Origin: Gymnorhina tibicen
Taxonomy: Eukaryota; Chordata; Aves; Passeriformes; Artamidae
Direction of reading: 5' to 3'
Length of the DNA stretch: 64,000 bases
Assembly: GCA_013399875.1 (NCBI GenBank)
Contig: VXAZ01001836.1
Location: forward strand, 496,001-560,000
The position numbers were made by a program, and so were the translations under genes. The notes beneath the pieces were generated by a model. The model worked only from the letters and a program-made list of their open reading frames with translations, searched no databases and was not told where the DNA came from. This document shows positions 24,435-35,305 of the stretch, piece by piece; the stretch's first letter is position 1, and every line of letters starts with the position of its first letter.

Positions 24435-24578
24435 GGTGAGATTAGCTCAGCTGTTCAGAGGATGATGCTGATAACACCAGTGTTGTAGGTCCAATCCCCT
24501 TATGGGCTATTCTCTTAGGAGTTGGATGTGATGATCCTTGTGGGTCCCCTCCAACTCAGAATATTCTGTGATTCTGTA
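24435..24578 (+). mobile_element. tRNA-Ile-derived SINE with CR1-type tail (TguSINE1-like)
   Basis: The 5' half resembles tRNA-Ile: A-box-like ATTAGCTCAGCTGTT (24441-24455), the anticodon-arm region GATGCTGATAACACCAGTG, and B-box-like AGGTCCAATCC (24487-24497). The 3' half is a CR1 tail, GATCCTTGTGGGTCCCCTCC then ATTCTGTGATTCTGT at 24563-24577. This head-plus-tail structure is that of TguSINE1, reported as a passerine SINE mobilised by CR1. The copy is diverged and sits sense in a BIRC6 intron. It is not a functional tRNA gene: the acceptor stem is not intact. Confidence 0.83.
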
Positions 24579-24632
24579 ATTATGTATGTCCTTGATATAA
24601 CTCAGTTTTACCTTGTTGGTTGCCTTCTATAG

Positions 24633-24749
24633 CTTTAGATGCACGTCTAGAAGTTGGACTTGAGCAGCAGGCTGAGCTGATGCTGAAAATGATGTCCACA
24701 CTGGAGGCTGATTCCATTCTACAAGCGTTAACAAACACATCTCCTACAT
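24633..24749 (+). CDS. BIRC6: BIRC6 exon e23
   Basis: Encodes ALDARLEVGLEQQAELMLKM and ADSILQALTNTSPT. Acceptor is ccttctatag. Donor T|GTAACT leaves one T, completed by TG in e24 to Leu. It is frame-neutral (117 nt). Reading past the donor meets a stop soon after. Intron 24750-25672 (923 nt): nothing recognised. Confidence 0.95.
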
Positions 24750-25672
24750 GTAACTACATGCTGTCAAATCATTCTCTTCACATAATGATCATGATGCTTT
24801 GAAATTTGTAGAAATGTTTTCTGCAGTCACTTAGTAGCTTAGAAAAAGTTATATTTTGCTTGAATTTTCTTCTTAGGCTGAACTTTAGAGATAGTTCTTT
24901 TTTCAGATTTTTGAATAACTTATATGCCTGTATTTAAGACATTTTTTGAAACAGTCAAGTATGCATGTGGATTATGCTACAATGGAGGGGAAGTTTTCAT
25001 TTTTTTGGCCTAGGTGCAAGTGAACATTAGGCTTCCTATATGAAGCTTCATTCTTGGTGTTTGAAAGCTGCTTTGCATTTGACAGTTACACCTACTAAGT
25101 GATGAAATACAATTTTGAACTCAGCTGTTCAGTGAGTTTTATGTTATAAAAACGCTCATAGAGTGGTTTACTTTTGAACCATTTTTCAGTGATTTGTGCT
25201 GCCCATGTTGTTAAAATGTGTTTCTTTGTAGCCTTCTGGGTACCTTAATATGGATACAGTCACTGGTTGAATATCTAGTGATGGAGTAGGTTTAGTGACA
25301 TCTTCAGACTTTATTCACTGGAAGTTCATTATTGTCTGCAACAGTTGTACCATAACGAGTGAAAGAGGTGTTCCAGTTGTTTGTCTTACCATTGTGCTAC
25401 CAGGACACTGGTGTAATAGCTGTGAAAAAGTATTTGTGTGAACTCAGTTCCAAACAGTTTTTGTGAAGATGGAAATGTCTGATATTCAAGCGTGCCACTA
25501 CTATGGCAGTCAGTAGTCCAGTTCAACTGAACGCTACGTTGAAGATGTTCTTGTAAATTATAAAAAAGGGTCTTTCACTTAAGTATAAAATGCAAGGAAA
25601 TAATTATGAAATTACTTCTGGCAACTTTTCAAAGTAATTCATGGGGAGATGGTACCCTGTTTTGTTTTCTAG

Positions 25673-25827
25673 TGACCCAGTCTCCCAGTGGCACAGATGA
25701 TTCATTGCTGAGGGGATTACATGCTGCTAACCAAAATGCCCAGCTAATTGTGCAGTTGTCATCTATACCTATGCTGAGTGCATGCTTCAACAAACTCTTT
25801 TCCATGCTACAAGTCCACCATGTTCAG
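25673..25827 (+). CDS. BIRC6: BIRC6 exon e24
   Basis: Encodes LTQSPSGTDDSLLRGLHAAN, QNAQLIVQLSSIPMLSACFN and MLQVHHVQ. Acceptor is ttttgttttctag, donor CAG|GTATAG. Helical scaffold after a short Ser/Asp-rich loop. Intron 25828-27000 (1.2 kb) contains a CR1 tail and a short GT repeat. Confidence 0.96.
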
Positions 25828-26144
25828 GTATAGAATTTTGAACCTGAAAATGTTCTGATAGTATTTGTCTCTAAATTTGAGAGTTGTTTTCCTATGCTTC
25901 TTGCTACTTAGGATTCAAGTAATCTGTTATGTTATGGGCTTTATTGCTTTTAAATCTGTCAAGGACAACAGTACCAATAATGTAATAATCAAGATGCTGA
26001 AAGCTTTTGTCAAAGAGGACATTGCTTGTTACAGTGGAAAACTGGTATACATTTTCGTATTTAAAAACAAGTTTGTATGTTCACTGAGTGATAATTGTTA
26101 ACTTAATAATGAAAAATGTCACTAAGTGACACTTCATGATAAAT

Positions 26145-26288
26145 GGAGATTTGTGGAGGTTTTCAAAACCCAGTTGAATAAACCCCCACATGATCAAGTC
26201 TGATATCTTCTTTGGCCTTTCTTTGAGCAGATTGGGTTGGATAACTTGCAAAGGTCCCTTCCAATCTGAATTATCCAATGATCCTGTA
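26145..26288 (+). mobile_element. CR1 LINE 3'-end fragment
   Basis: The sequence includes GAGGTTTTCAAAACCCAGTT, a TTTGAGCAGATTGGGTTGGA block, AGGTCCCTTCCAATCTGAAT and a terminal ATCCAATGATCCTGT. This is the order seen in CR1 3' ends. About 145 bp, 5'-truncated, sense to BIRC6. Confidence 0.86.
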
Positions 26289-27000
26289 TGTTAAATTTAA
26301 AAGTTTGCTTTTTGAAAAGTCATTGGTTTAGCAATGCTTTTCTTGATTCATACAAAGGAATGCCATGTGTGCAGGTGGTTAGATGGCTGCCCTCCTCTTG
26401 GTATTTTGATGGAGTGGCTGTCTCCATCCCTCAGTTGTTCTTTAAATATCTCGTCCAAAATATAGTTTGTCGTGTAAACGTCCTTGATGCTTCCCCAGAA
26501 TATCTAAAGAGTTACTTTCCTCAGGGGAATTATTCAGAGTAAGTATCAGTGTCTCTGAGGTTTCTCATTAGATAAATGGGCCTTTTGAATAATTTTGGTT
26601 GACTGGGGAACATCACTTTAATAACATTCCAAAGCTTACAGGCAAACCTGTAAGCCTACCTGTACATGTTACAGGTATAAAGTTATGATAAAGGTATTTC
26701 TGAACAGTGTATAAAGCTGCATTGTCGTAACACAAGTTTGAAGAAACTTCTTAAGAGAAACTATTTGGAAGAAATCAATTACAAAAAGATGGCAGAAGCA
26801 TTTGCTAGTTAGGCTGAATTTGCCTGGAATATTATGTTAAGCAGAATTTTCAAATCCAGTAAAGGAGAGGGAGAGCGTGTGTGTGTGTTATCAGTGAAAC
26901 AATAGCAGCTGAGAATGTAGATCAGGCTTTTAAAATTAAAAATTTGATGCTCTAGGGTTCTGAATTTGGTTTCATAGTGGTTTTTTTCCCTTTCTTTCAG

Positions 27001-27127
27001 CTTGAATCCCTATTGCAGCTATGGCTCACATTAAGCCTGAATTCCAGCTCCTCTGGAAGTAAAGATAGTGGTGCTGATATTTTCCTTTATAATGCTAACC
27101 GAATACCTGTTGTTTCCCTGAACCAAG
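27001..27127 (+). CDS. BIRC6: BIRC6 exon e25
   Basis: Encodes LESLLQLWLTLSLNSSSSGS, KDSGADIFLYNANRIPVVSL and NQ. Acceptor is tttctttcag, donor CAAG|GTAAAA. There is no Met in the exon. Intron 27128-27970 (843 nt): AT-rich, nothing recognised. Confidence 0.95.
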
Positions 27128-27970
27128 GTAAAATACATTAAATATGGGAGATAAATTTGGGGTTGTTTTTTTTATTAAATACTCAATTTTTGCTAATAAG
27201 CAAAAAGTATTGCAGTAAGTATTTTTTATAAGATCAGTATTGAGATAGTTTTTGTGTTTTTATTGAAGAACTCTTGGTCTCATTTTCTTCTTAAAGTGGA
27301 AAATACGTTGCTAGTGTGTAACCAAGAGTTGATTCATTCAATTTTTATAAACTTATTAGAAATGAAATGGTAAAATTTGTGGTTCTTAACTCATAATTAT
27401 TCCCAAGAGGACTCATTAAAATACACTTCTTAGTCTGAGATGAACTGTGCAACTGTATGCACTTTTCTGACAAATTTCATCTCCTTTATACCATCCTATG
27501 ATCCCTCTCTTAACAAAGGGGTCAGCAGAGTGGGAAAGCTCTATTACTGTTGAGCATCAGACTACTAATCTAGTACAAAGACATGTTGAATTATTTTTCT
27601 TGCAATATGTTATACTATATGATTAAGAACGTCTGTGGTATCTTGTGGTGATAATCCAAAATGTTAAAGCCTGATATAATGAACCTGTTACACTGACTTT
27701 CATGAGAACATTTGAAACCAGTTTCTTTGCATCGTTTTCTTTGAGATGTCAGTGTCTGGGCACTGTAGAAATTTCTGTGGGCCAGTTCCTGGGAAGTGTT
27801 GCTGAGGTTTCTTTTCCTAGTTCCCTGCAACAGTGGTTGTCAAAGCAAAATAAATACAAGGAACAATAATATTAATAACAATAATCAATATAGCACCTTA
27901 CAGTAAAAATTAGAAATTTATAGTAATGCCCTGAAGATTAAAGCTTGGAAAAACCCATTTTTCTTGACAG

Positions 27971-28081
27971 CTTCAGTAACTAGCTTCCTGTCAGTTCTGG
28001 CATGGTATCCTAATACTTTACTCCGAACGTGGTGCCTTGTGCTTCACAGCCTAACGCTCATGACAAATATGCAGCTTAATG
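27971..28081 (+). CDS. BIRC6: BIRC6 exon e26
   Basis: Encodes ASVTSFLSVLAWYPNTLLRT, WCLVLHSLTLMTNMQLN. Acceptor is ttcttgacag, donor AATG|GTAAGT. It is frame-neutral (111 nt). Hydrophobic scaffold helices. Intron 28082-30668 (2.6 kb) holds the repeat-like region described separately. Confidence 0.95.
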
Positions 28082-29262
28082 GTAAGTTTGTTTGGTTGGT
28101 TTTCTTATATTGACAGTTTTAGTGATGTACAAATGAGTGTTGATTCCATCAAAAGACTTCTAGAACATTCCTTTTGTCATATAAGTACTTTTGTTCTCCA
28201 TTAACTTTGGGGTTTTCAACAGTGATCTCCTTGAATTGCTTGTACCATGGGAAACAGAAACCCTTATGGTAAAAGAAAATGTCATTATAAGTAAGTTGTC
28301 AGTGTCTTCCAAAAAACATTTTAGGACTAGCTAATGATCCCTGAGAATTAGTTGTACACTATGAGAAGAAGTAGCAGAGAGGAATGATTAAGTTGGCTAT
28401 GAGTGAGATTGTAGTTTATCTGGAGTAGGAATATTTTTGTAAATATGCAGGCACCAGTCACTGCTTATATTAAGCTATCTGAAAATAAGCCCTCGGAAGC
28501 TGAATCTATTAAAATAGCAATACAGCTATTTCATTTCCCTATGCGTACCAGTATATCTCATATTCTCTATATTGCTTCATAACACACTAGAAATAATCTC
28601 ACTTTGTGAATGAGACTTTGCCACAAGACTGATTGAAGTTAAAGGAAGTAGTTTTTAAATGTTGCCTATGAATCTTTTTTTCATATTTGCCATTTTAAAT
28701 CGCTGACTTTAAGATGCACTTTTTTCTTAAAATTTGTACTTTCTGTCCGCTTTCTGTGATGTTATTTAGAAATCAGTCTCACAAAAATCTGCTGAAATTT
28801 TTGCCGTCGGGTGAAGAAGTAGAGCTGCAAAAAACTAATGAAAGAGACTTACCATGCACAAACTGAGACTTCACTCTTATTCTTAGTATTTGAGAATAGA
28901 ACATGGCCTGATTTCTGGTATAACTGCCTTCGGTTAACGAGCACATGTACTGTCAACTCTCCACTTTGTATCTGTAAATTGGCAAAAATTTCCAAAATTT
29001 ATGCAGTGTGTATCACTGGGATCATATGTGAATATCCTGCAAGTGTTAGGAGGCTCAGTGTTCTTCTCTGACACTGAGAGGCAGCTGCGTGTTAGCAAAA
29101 GTTTCTTTAATAATTGCCTGAGATCAGTAGGTGAATAAAAAGCTACTCAGAAGCAACCCCTGTGGTTCATGGCAGGCACACTTGAGCATATGAATGTGGT
29201 TGTGGGTTTTTTGTATAGGATTGTGAGTTGGAGTTGAGTTGGAAAGGCTTGGAGATGCAAGT

Positions 29263-30079
29263 GTCACAATCTGTCCCTAAAGGCTAGGTTACAGGTTCTT
29301 GTTAATAGATCCTTTGGGGTGGATTAGAGTGAAACAACACTGAATAATCAGTGTTCATATATATAAATAAATAAATAAGTCAATATATACAGAGAGATAT
29401 ATATAGATATATACCTCTATGGCAGGTTTATCTTAGAACAATTTGATTGCAATGGAAAGGAGATGGGTAGCTGTTTTGGTTATTGTCTGTAGAAGTGAAA
29501 CAATACAGAAGTATAAAGATGTCACTTAGGAAAGCATATAAGGAAAAAAAGAAGAAAGAGAAAGAAAGGCTAAGAGTAGATAGTGGAGAGGAAAGGTATC
29601 ACCACCTGTGGATCCAGAGACAAGATTTGATTGTTGCAATTTAGATATCCATTGGTGGAATTGATGGTCACAGTTTTGATCCATCGGGGTTGGGGAAGCC
29701 TAGGAAACATAGAGTTCAGTGGGTTAATACACATTCAAGATCAGGCGGGAATGCCCAGGTACCCCCACTGGGGGGGAGTTTTACACGGTCTGATGCAACA
29801 CTGGATCATGCACGGTCCTCTGGTGGAAGGCCCCAGAAATGAGTCTGGGGACACTTTGGGGGTCTTGGATGGTTTGACACCTTCTTAGACATGGCAGGTG
29901 CCTGTTAAAGACAGCATAGTTGAGTCGGTTATGCCTTATCAGAAGGGATGAACACCTTCAGGCCTACGTGTGAATGTCCCAATGCCTCCCCCAGGAGGGA
30001 GTTGTACACCTGAGCCAGTTGTGTAAGGTAGAACATTGGCATGATGGCATTTATCAAAAAGCGTTATCCCACTTCCACA
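29263..30079. mobile_element. Interspersed-repeat candidate, possibly LTR-derived
   Basis: The stretch differs from its surroundings: it is richer in G and C from about 29580, carries an AT microsatellite (29355-29415) and a purine-rich run (29549-29570), and contains two degenerate copies of a module (29749-29802 and 29971-30038). It begins TGTCACAATCTGTCCC and a possible end is CACTTCCACA, giving TG...CA-type ends, but I see no target-site duplication. The look resembles avian LTR elements. The class and the ends are guesses. No protein-coding retroviral sequence was seen. Confidence 0.4.
29355..29415. repeat. AT-rich microsatellite (TA, AAAT and GATA words)
   Basis: ATATATAAATAAATAAATAA is followed by AGAGAGATATATATAGATAT. 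A compound simple repeat within the repeat-like part of intron 28082-30668. Confidence 0.8.
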
Positions 30080-30668
30080 GGATCTGTTTCATATTGTGCT
30101 TTTTTTTCAAAGTGTTTTGACTGATTCAGTATACTGCTAGTGCAAGAGTAAGACTTCACATGTAGTACAGCTTGTTTGATCACTGAAGGGTGTATTTTAA
30201 TTCAAATTCTGGTCTTCAGGGTTCTTATCTGTTAAGCTCCCTACAGTTTTATTCTGAGAAGTCTTTGCATGTGCCAAGAACAAAAATACTGTGATTGTTT
30301 ACAGGATAACAGAACACTTGGTCTCTGTCTGACAAACTAACAAATGCACTTAAGCCTTATTAAAGTGTTGGACTAACAAAAAGAGACAAATCAAAATGTC
30401 TGTATGTATTGCACCTACAAAATTAATCTCTATTTTCAGGAATACTGCCTTAGCAAGGTTGGAACATGATTGGACAGTTTTGGGGCTTTATATCTGTACT
30501 TACTGGAAAACTCAGAATTGTAATCCTGAGTAAGCAGGTTTTGGTAGCTGATTTAGCTGAGACTATTTCCTCATCATGAAATAAATATAAGGGATTTGCA
30601 CTATAAATATTCGATTTACGCTTAACATTTAAGATTATGCATTGAATTTTTATGTCTTTATTTTTAAG

Positions 30669-30802
30669 CTGGTCCGAGCAGTGCCATTGGAGCTCAGGAA
30701 AGTACTGCCCAATTGTTGGTGTCAGACCCCAACCTCGTTCATGTGTTAGTGAAATTTCTTTCTGGCACTAACCCTCATGGAACAAATCAACACAGTCCAC
30801 AG
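30669..30802 (+). CDS. BIRC6: BIRC6 exon e27
   Basis: Encodes AGPSSAIGAQESTAQLLVSD, PNLVHVLVKFLSGTNPHGTN and QHSPQ. Acceptor is tatttttaag, donor CAG|GTAATG, codon boundary at the end. Intron 30803-31749 (947 nt): nothing recognised. Confidence 0.95.
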
Positions 30803-31749
30803 GTAATGAGCAATTAAAATAAGAGAAAAACTCTTTGTAATAGGATTTCAAGACACTTGACAGAAATATGTGCTCATTCATAATGAATATATCCTTGTCT
30901 TGTTTCTTCTTCTAGTTACAGTCTTAGTTGGTTCTGATGAGCAACCATAGGGAAGTTCATGTTGTTGATACACTCTCACTAGTGCTGATGTGTTTTTACT
31001 TGCCCCAGGGAGAGGATGCCATATGTTAATGAAGCGTTCCATTTGGTTACTTTACCAAAATCTTGTTGAATTGGGATAAAAATGCCAATGAAGATTAAGT
31101 TTTATTATCTAAGAATTCTTGAATTTAAAATTATACATTTATTTTCTGCCTATTTCTGAATTCATGTGGTATCTGCTGACTCTCCTAATTTCAACTAATG
31201 TTCTCTTGCTTTTTGCGGTCTTTCAAGTATCTGTGAATAGTGTTTAAAAAAAAGCCCAAGTGAACATAATTGTATGTAGTATTTGACAGGAGTCTCAGTT
31301 TAGGAGACAGAAAACACCTGGTAGTTCCAAGGGGTTTTTTTCCAGCAAATTTTCCAGAAAATACATAGTCATTTCCAGAACTTTAATACTGCACAGTGTC
31401 ATTGAAGTACTTACATAAGTATGTAGTTTGTGAAAAAACATTAAAATTAGCACGGAAATATATTCTGTATGGAGTATAGTTTGCATTACTGAAAAGAGAG
31501 TCTCAAGCTGAAAAACAAGTTGTAGACAAAGAACTGAATTTCTTGCTTTTGACTCATGATTAGTAATAGAAGAACATGTAATATAAATGGATAGATTAGT
31601 TCTGTAAAAATGCTGTAAAAATTTTCAGAAAGCAAGGTAAGCTATGCAATACTTTCCAGTTCTTAGAAGATGTTAATGTTCTTGAGGACATTTTGGTTAT
31701 ATATACTTCCTAAATACTGATACACTTCCTAAAATGCCTTTTCTTCTAG

Positions 31750-31877
31750 GTTGGGCCAACAGCAACACAAGCTATGCAAGAATTTCTTACTCGATTACAA
31801 GTGCACCTTTCTTCAACTTGTCCTCAGATGTTCAGTGAATTTTTATTGAAATTAATACATATACTTTCAACAGAAAG
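31750..31877 (+). CDS. BIRC6: BIRC6 exon e28
   Basis: Encodes VGPTATQAMQEFLTRLQVHL, SSTCPQMFSEFLLKLIHILS and TE. Acceptor is ttttcttctag, donor AAAG|GTAAAT with a split Arg codon. Intron 31878-33006 (1.1 kb) contains an inverted-repeat structure at 32343-32562. Confidence 0.95.
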
Positions 31878-32342
31878 GTAAATCTTACGTGTTTTTTTCT
31901 TTCATATCCTCCTTTTCTTTAAAATCTGTGTAATTGTGAATCACAACTAAGATGTGTATGTGCCTTGTGATGCTGTCAAGGTATGTGCCAATGGAAATCG
32001 TAATTTTTGCTGCAGCACTTCCAGCAGGATCTGGACTGCTCCTGGCACATGGAAAAGTGCATCTGGAATTCACACACAGCTGACTGTGTGAGGGACTGTC
32101 AATAGAAGCACTAAAATTTTGTGCTGGTTTTATTTAAAGCTAAGATGTAGACCTTGTTGAATTCCCTAAAGTAAGGACACTGTTGATGAGCTTACCTATT
32201 AAAAAAAGTATTCTGAGAAGTCTGAATTAATGAAAGATTCCAGAAATTATTCATAGATAGTGAAAATAGTAGGAATGGCTTTTCTTGCGTGGTAGGATGA
32301 AATACGAGACTGAAAAATTCTATTTCTGCAATTTGCATTTTT

Positions 32343-32562
32343 ATTGCTTTATCTTTGGTGGTTTTTTTCTCTCCACATGACAGTGGAAAACGTCCTCTGC
32401 CCCACTCTCCTGGGGCCTACTGATGCCCATTAGTGTAGAGAAGTGCCTCTGGCCAGGAGAGAGATAAGAGCTTATGGCTTGTCTTTCACAGTTCTGCTTC
32501 CTCAAGGCAAGGCCAATGGGCACAAGACTCTGTATCCAGTGGTACACTGGAAATAAAGCAAT
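32343..32562. repeat. 220-bp segment with terminal and nested inverted repeats
   Basis: ATTGCTTTAT (32343-32352) is the exact reverse complement of ATAAAGCAAT (32553-32562). Nested within, CTCTCCTGGGGCC (32405-32417) pairs imperfectly with GGCCAGGAGAGAG (32451-32463). It could be a MITE-like remnant or an intronic hairpin; chance is not excluded. Confidence 0.5.
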
Positions 32563-33006
32563 CGTTTCATGTGAAGTACACTAGGAAGCATTTCTTTCTG
32601 GTATTGACGTTCTGCTCATCTCCAGACAAAGGCTTCATATAATTAGGGATGAGTTTCCTCAGTTCTGGGTTCCCAGTAGGTGGCACTTCGGTGTTATCTA
32701 TTCTTTCATCTTACAGAAAATGGTTTCTAGCTTCTCTAAGAGATTTTACCTTTGTAACTTAAGTTATAGGAGTGGTGTTTGCCAGGTTATATTGATGATC
32801 AGTGATTTCTATGAGACATGTCATAATACAATAAAATCATTGATTCACAGTGAACCTTGGAGTGTGTGTTTGCATGCCAGCATTTGTTTGAAATAAGCTA
32901 ATTAGACCACTGAAAGGGTAATTTTTGAAATGTGTTAGGGTTTTTTTGTGAGACTGTTTAACTTTTAGTATCTCTCTCTTTATTCTTTTTCTCTTTTTTC
33001 TTTCAG

Positions 33007-33569
33007 GGGTGCTTTCCAGACAGGCCAGGGACCATTGGATGCTCAAGTCAAGCTCCTGGAATTCACCCTGGAACAGAATTTTGAAGTTGTATCAGTTAGC
33101 ACTATTTCTGCAGTAATTGAGTCTATAACCTTTCTTGTGCATCATTACATTACATGTTCAGACAAAGTAATGTCTCGCAGTGGCTCAGACAGCTCTGTGG
33201 GTGCTCGAGCATGTTTTGGAGGGCTTTTTGCCAATATTATCCGTCCAGGTGATGCCAAAGCAGTTTGTGGAGAAATGACAAGGGATCAACTCATGTTTGA
33301 CTTATTAAAGCTGATAAACATTTTAGTTCAACTGCCACTTTCCAGTAACCGAGAATACAGCGCCTGTGTTCCAGTAGCAAGCAGTACTACAGACAGCGTG
33401 TCTGATGAGGAAAAGGTTTCAGGAGGCAAAGATGGCAATGGAAGCAACCCTAATACTCAAGGATCAACTGCATACGTGGCAGACTTGGTGTTAGCCAACC
33501 AACAAATTATGAGCCAGATTTTGTCTGCGCTTGGCCAGTGTAACAGCAGTGCTATGGCAATGATTATTG
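33007..33569 (+). CDS. BIRC6: BIRC6 exon e29 (563 nt)
   Basis: Second-largest exon. Encodes RGAFQTGQGPLDAQVKLLEF, then ESITFLVHHYITCSDKVMSR, SDSSVGARACFGGLFANIIR, DQLMFDLLKLINILVQLPL and a Ser/Gly/Asp-rich loop (SVSDEEKVSGGKDGNGSNPN), ending GQCNSSAMAMII. Long helices on both sides of a probably disordered loop. Acceptor is ttttttctttcag, donor ATTG|GTAGGT. Intron 33570-34120 (551 nt) has a possible decayed CR1 piece. Confidence 0.97.
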
Positions 33570-33790
33570 GTAGGTATTTTCTCAGTAGGATGGTACATCT
33601 TTTGGGTGGTAAAACATTTACAACTTCTGCAAACTCATAAGCTGGGTGTAGATGTGAAAGAATGTGTCACAGAAATGACAGGAAAAAAGAGAGAAGAAGG
33701 TAAAGGGGAACAGATGCTTGAAAAAAACCCCTAATACGAGGTGGAAGACAGTAATTGAAACCAAACAGGAATGTGTTTGGCGTTTGAATT

Positions 33791-33860
33791 TGCTGAATCT
33801 CAGAATGCTTAATGTTAAAGGAACTCTGGAGATTGTCTAGCTAGGAGTGATTCCAATCCT
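33791..33860 (-). mobile_element. Possible decayed CR1 3' fragment
   Basis: GAATCTCAGAATGCTTAATG followed by AAAGGAACTCTGGAGATTGT resembles the complement of some CR1 3' ends (an AGAATC block, then a GGAAC-CTCTGGAGAT block). The match is short and diverged. Confidence 0.38.
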
Positions 33861-34120
33861 TGTAGATACCCTGTTTCCTTCACTAATTACACTCATTTTT
33901 ATGGTCTAATTTGATTTAAATTTCCTGACTTCCTGGGTCAAGTCTTCTTTTTTATACATATCTGGGAACACTAATTCTAATTCACATGATCCTGAAAACT
34001 GGTCCATTTGTACTTTGTAAAATCCATGTGAACATTTGAATATTCTTGAGTTCTCTTATGTGCTGTTAATGGTTTGTTAGGTCTCAGTTTGTGACCTTTG
34101 AACTGTCTGTTTTCATTAAG

Positions 34121-34296
34121 GTGCAAGTGGCTTACATCTCACTAAACATGAGAACTTTCATGGTGGCTTAGATGCAATATCAGTTGGAGATGGGTTATTC
34201 ACTATCCTGACAACACTTAGTAAGAAAGCAACAACAGTTCAAGTGATGCTTCAGCCTATTCTTACCTACATGGCCTGTGGGTACATGGGAAGGCAG
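34121..34296 (+). CDS. BIRC6: BIRC6 exon e30
   Basis: Encodes GASGLHLTKHENFHGGLDAI, SVGDGLFTILTTLSKKATTV and LTYMACGYMGRQ. Acceptor is gttttcattaag, donor CAG|GTAAGT, codon boundary at the end. Intron 34297-34834 (538 nt): a short GA repeat near 34458-34474 and nothing else. Confidence 0.96.
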
Positions 34297-34834
34297 GTAA
34301 GTTCCCTTAGGCTTGCTGGGTTTGAAGGTAGTTGCTTCTATAATCAGTAATAAGGTCAGAAAACTCAACTAGTGCTATGTAAAAGAAATGTTAACATTTT
34401 TACAACCTCGCTTCATTTGCGTGCTGAAGTTAGGAAGCCTCTCTGTTGCCCACGGTAGAGGGAGAGAGAGAGAGTTTCTCTATGGACGTTTTGACATTCA
34501 TGTAAATGTTCCTGGCTGAAGGCTTGAAGATGGATCAGATATTTTATTATGTGCAAGTGAGAAGCACATTTATTGTGGGTATTTTAATGCTCAGTACTAT
34601 TACTTCCCTTTAGCTGCTCACCCTGTGAGTTGGAGCTTTTCCATACCCCAAAGACTTCTCTTATTTAAAGAAATGAACCATGTGCAACATGGTATTGCTG
34701 TATGGTGGCAACTGTGGTGGCATTTCCTCTCTGGTAGTTTTTCCTACTAAAAGGGGAGGCTACGAGCAGTTTGTGAATTTCTACTGTACTGATTTTTCAT
34801 GAAACCACATCTTTCTTAATTGTTTTTCTGCTAG

Positions 34835-34931
34835 GGTTCTCTTGCCACGTGTCAGTTATCTGAGCCATTGCTCTGGTTCATTTTACGAGTGTTGGATACA
34901 AGTGAGGCACTGAAGGCTTTCCATGATATGG
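34835..34931 (+). CDS. BIRC6: BIRC6 exon e31
   Basis: Encodes GSLATCQLSEPLLWFILRVL and DTSEALKAFHDM. At 97 nt it is the shortest exon here. Acceptor is tttttctgctag, donor ATGG|GTAAGA, leaving one G for Gly. The next intron is only 179 nt. Confidence 0.95.
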
Positions 34932-35110
34932 GTAAGAATGTCCTTTCTTTAGCCACATCAAATAAAAGTTTTTGTTTAGGTTTTTTTGGCACTTAAGGAA
35001 TACATATACGTGTCTACGGGGGCCAGTTTACTAAATAGGCCTTTGCTTGTGTAGAACCTATTGCGTGCTTCTGAGCAGTATTTTTTTCTCTCTGCCCGCA
35101 TTACACACAG

Positions 35111-35305
35111 GGGGTGTTCAACTGATCTGTAACAACATGGTAACAAGCACAAGAGCTATTGTTAACACGGCAAGAAGCATGGTTTCAACTATTATGAAAT
35201 TCCTGGATTCTGGTCCCACCAAAGCGACAGACAGCAGTCTGAAAGCCAGAGTGCTCGCTTCTGAGCCTGATAATGCAGAAGGAATTCACAATTTTGCACC
35301 TTTGG
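35111..35305 (+). CDS. BIRC6: BIRC6 exon e32
   Basis: Encodes GGVQLICNNMVTSTRAIVNT, ARSMVSTIMKFLDSGPTKAT and EPDNAEGIHNFAPL. Acceptor is ttacacacag, donor TTGG|GTGAGT. It is frame-neutral (195 nt). It closes the helical region before the second beta-sandwich. Intron 35306-37256 (2.0 kb): a 19-nt imperfect direct repeat near 36423-36477, no gene or transposon recognised. Confidence 0.96.

Noticed and set aside
24435..24510. A tRNA-Ile gene
   Set aside because: The boxes are there, but the stems are degraded and a CR1 tail follows directly, so it is a SINE head.
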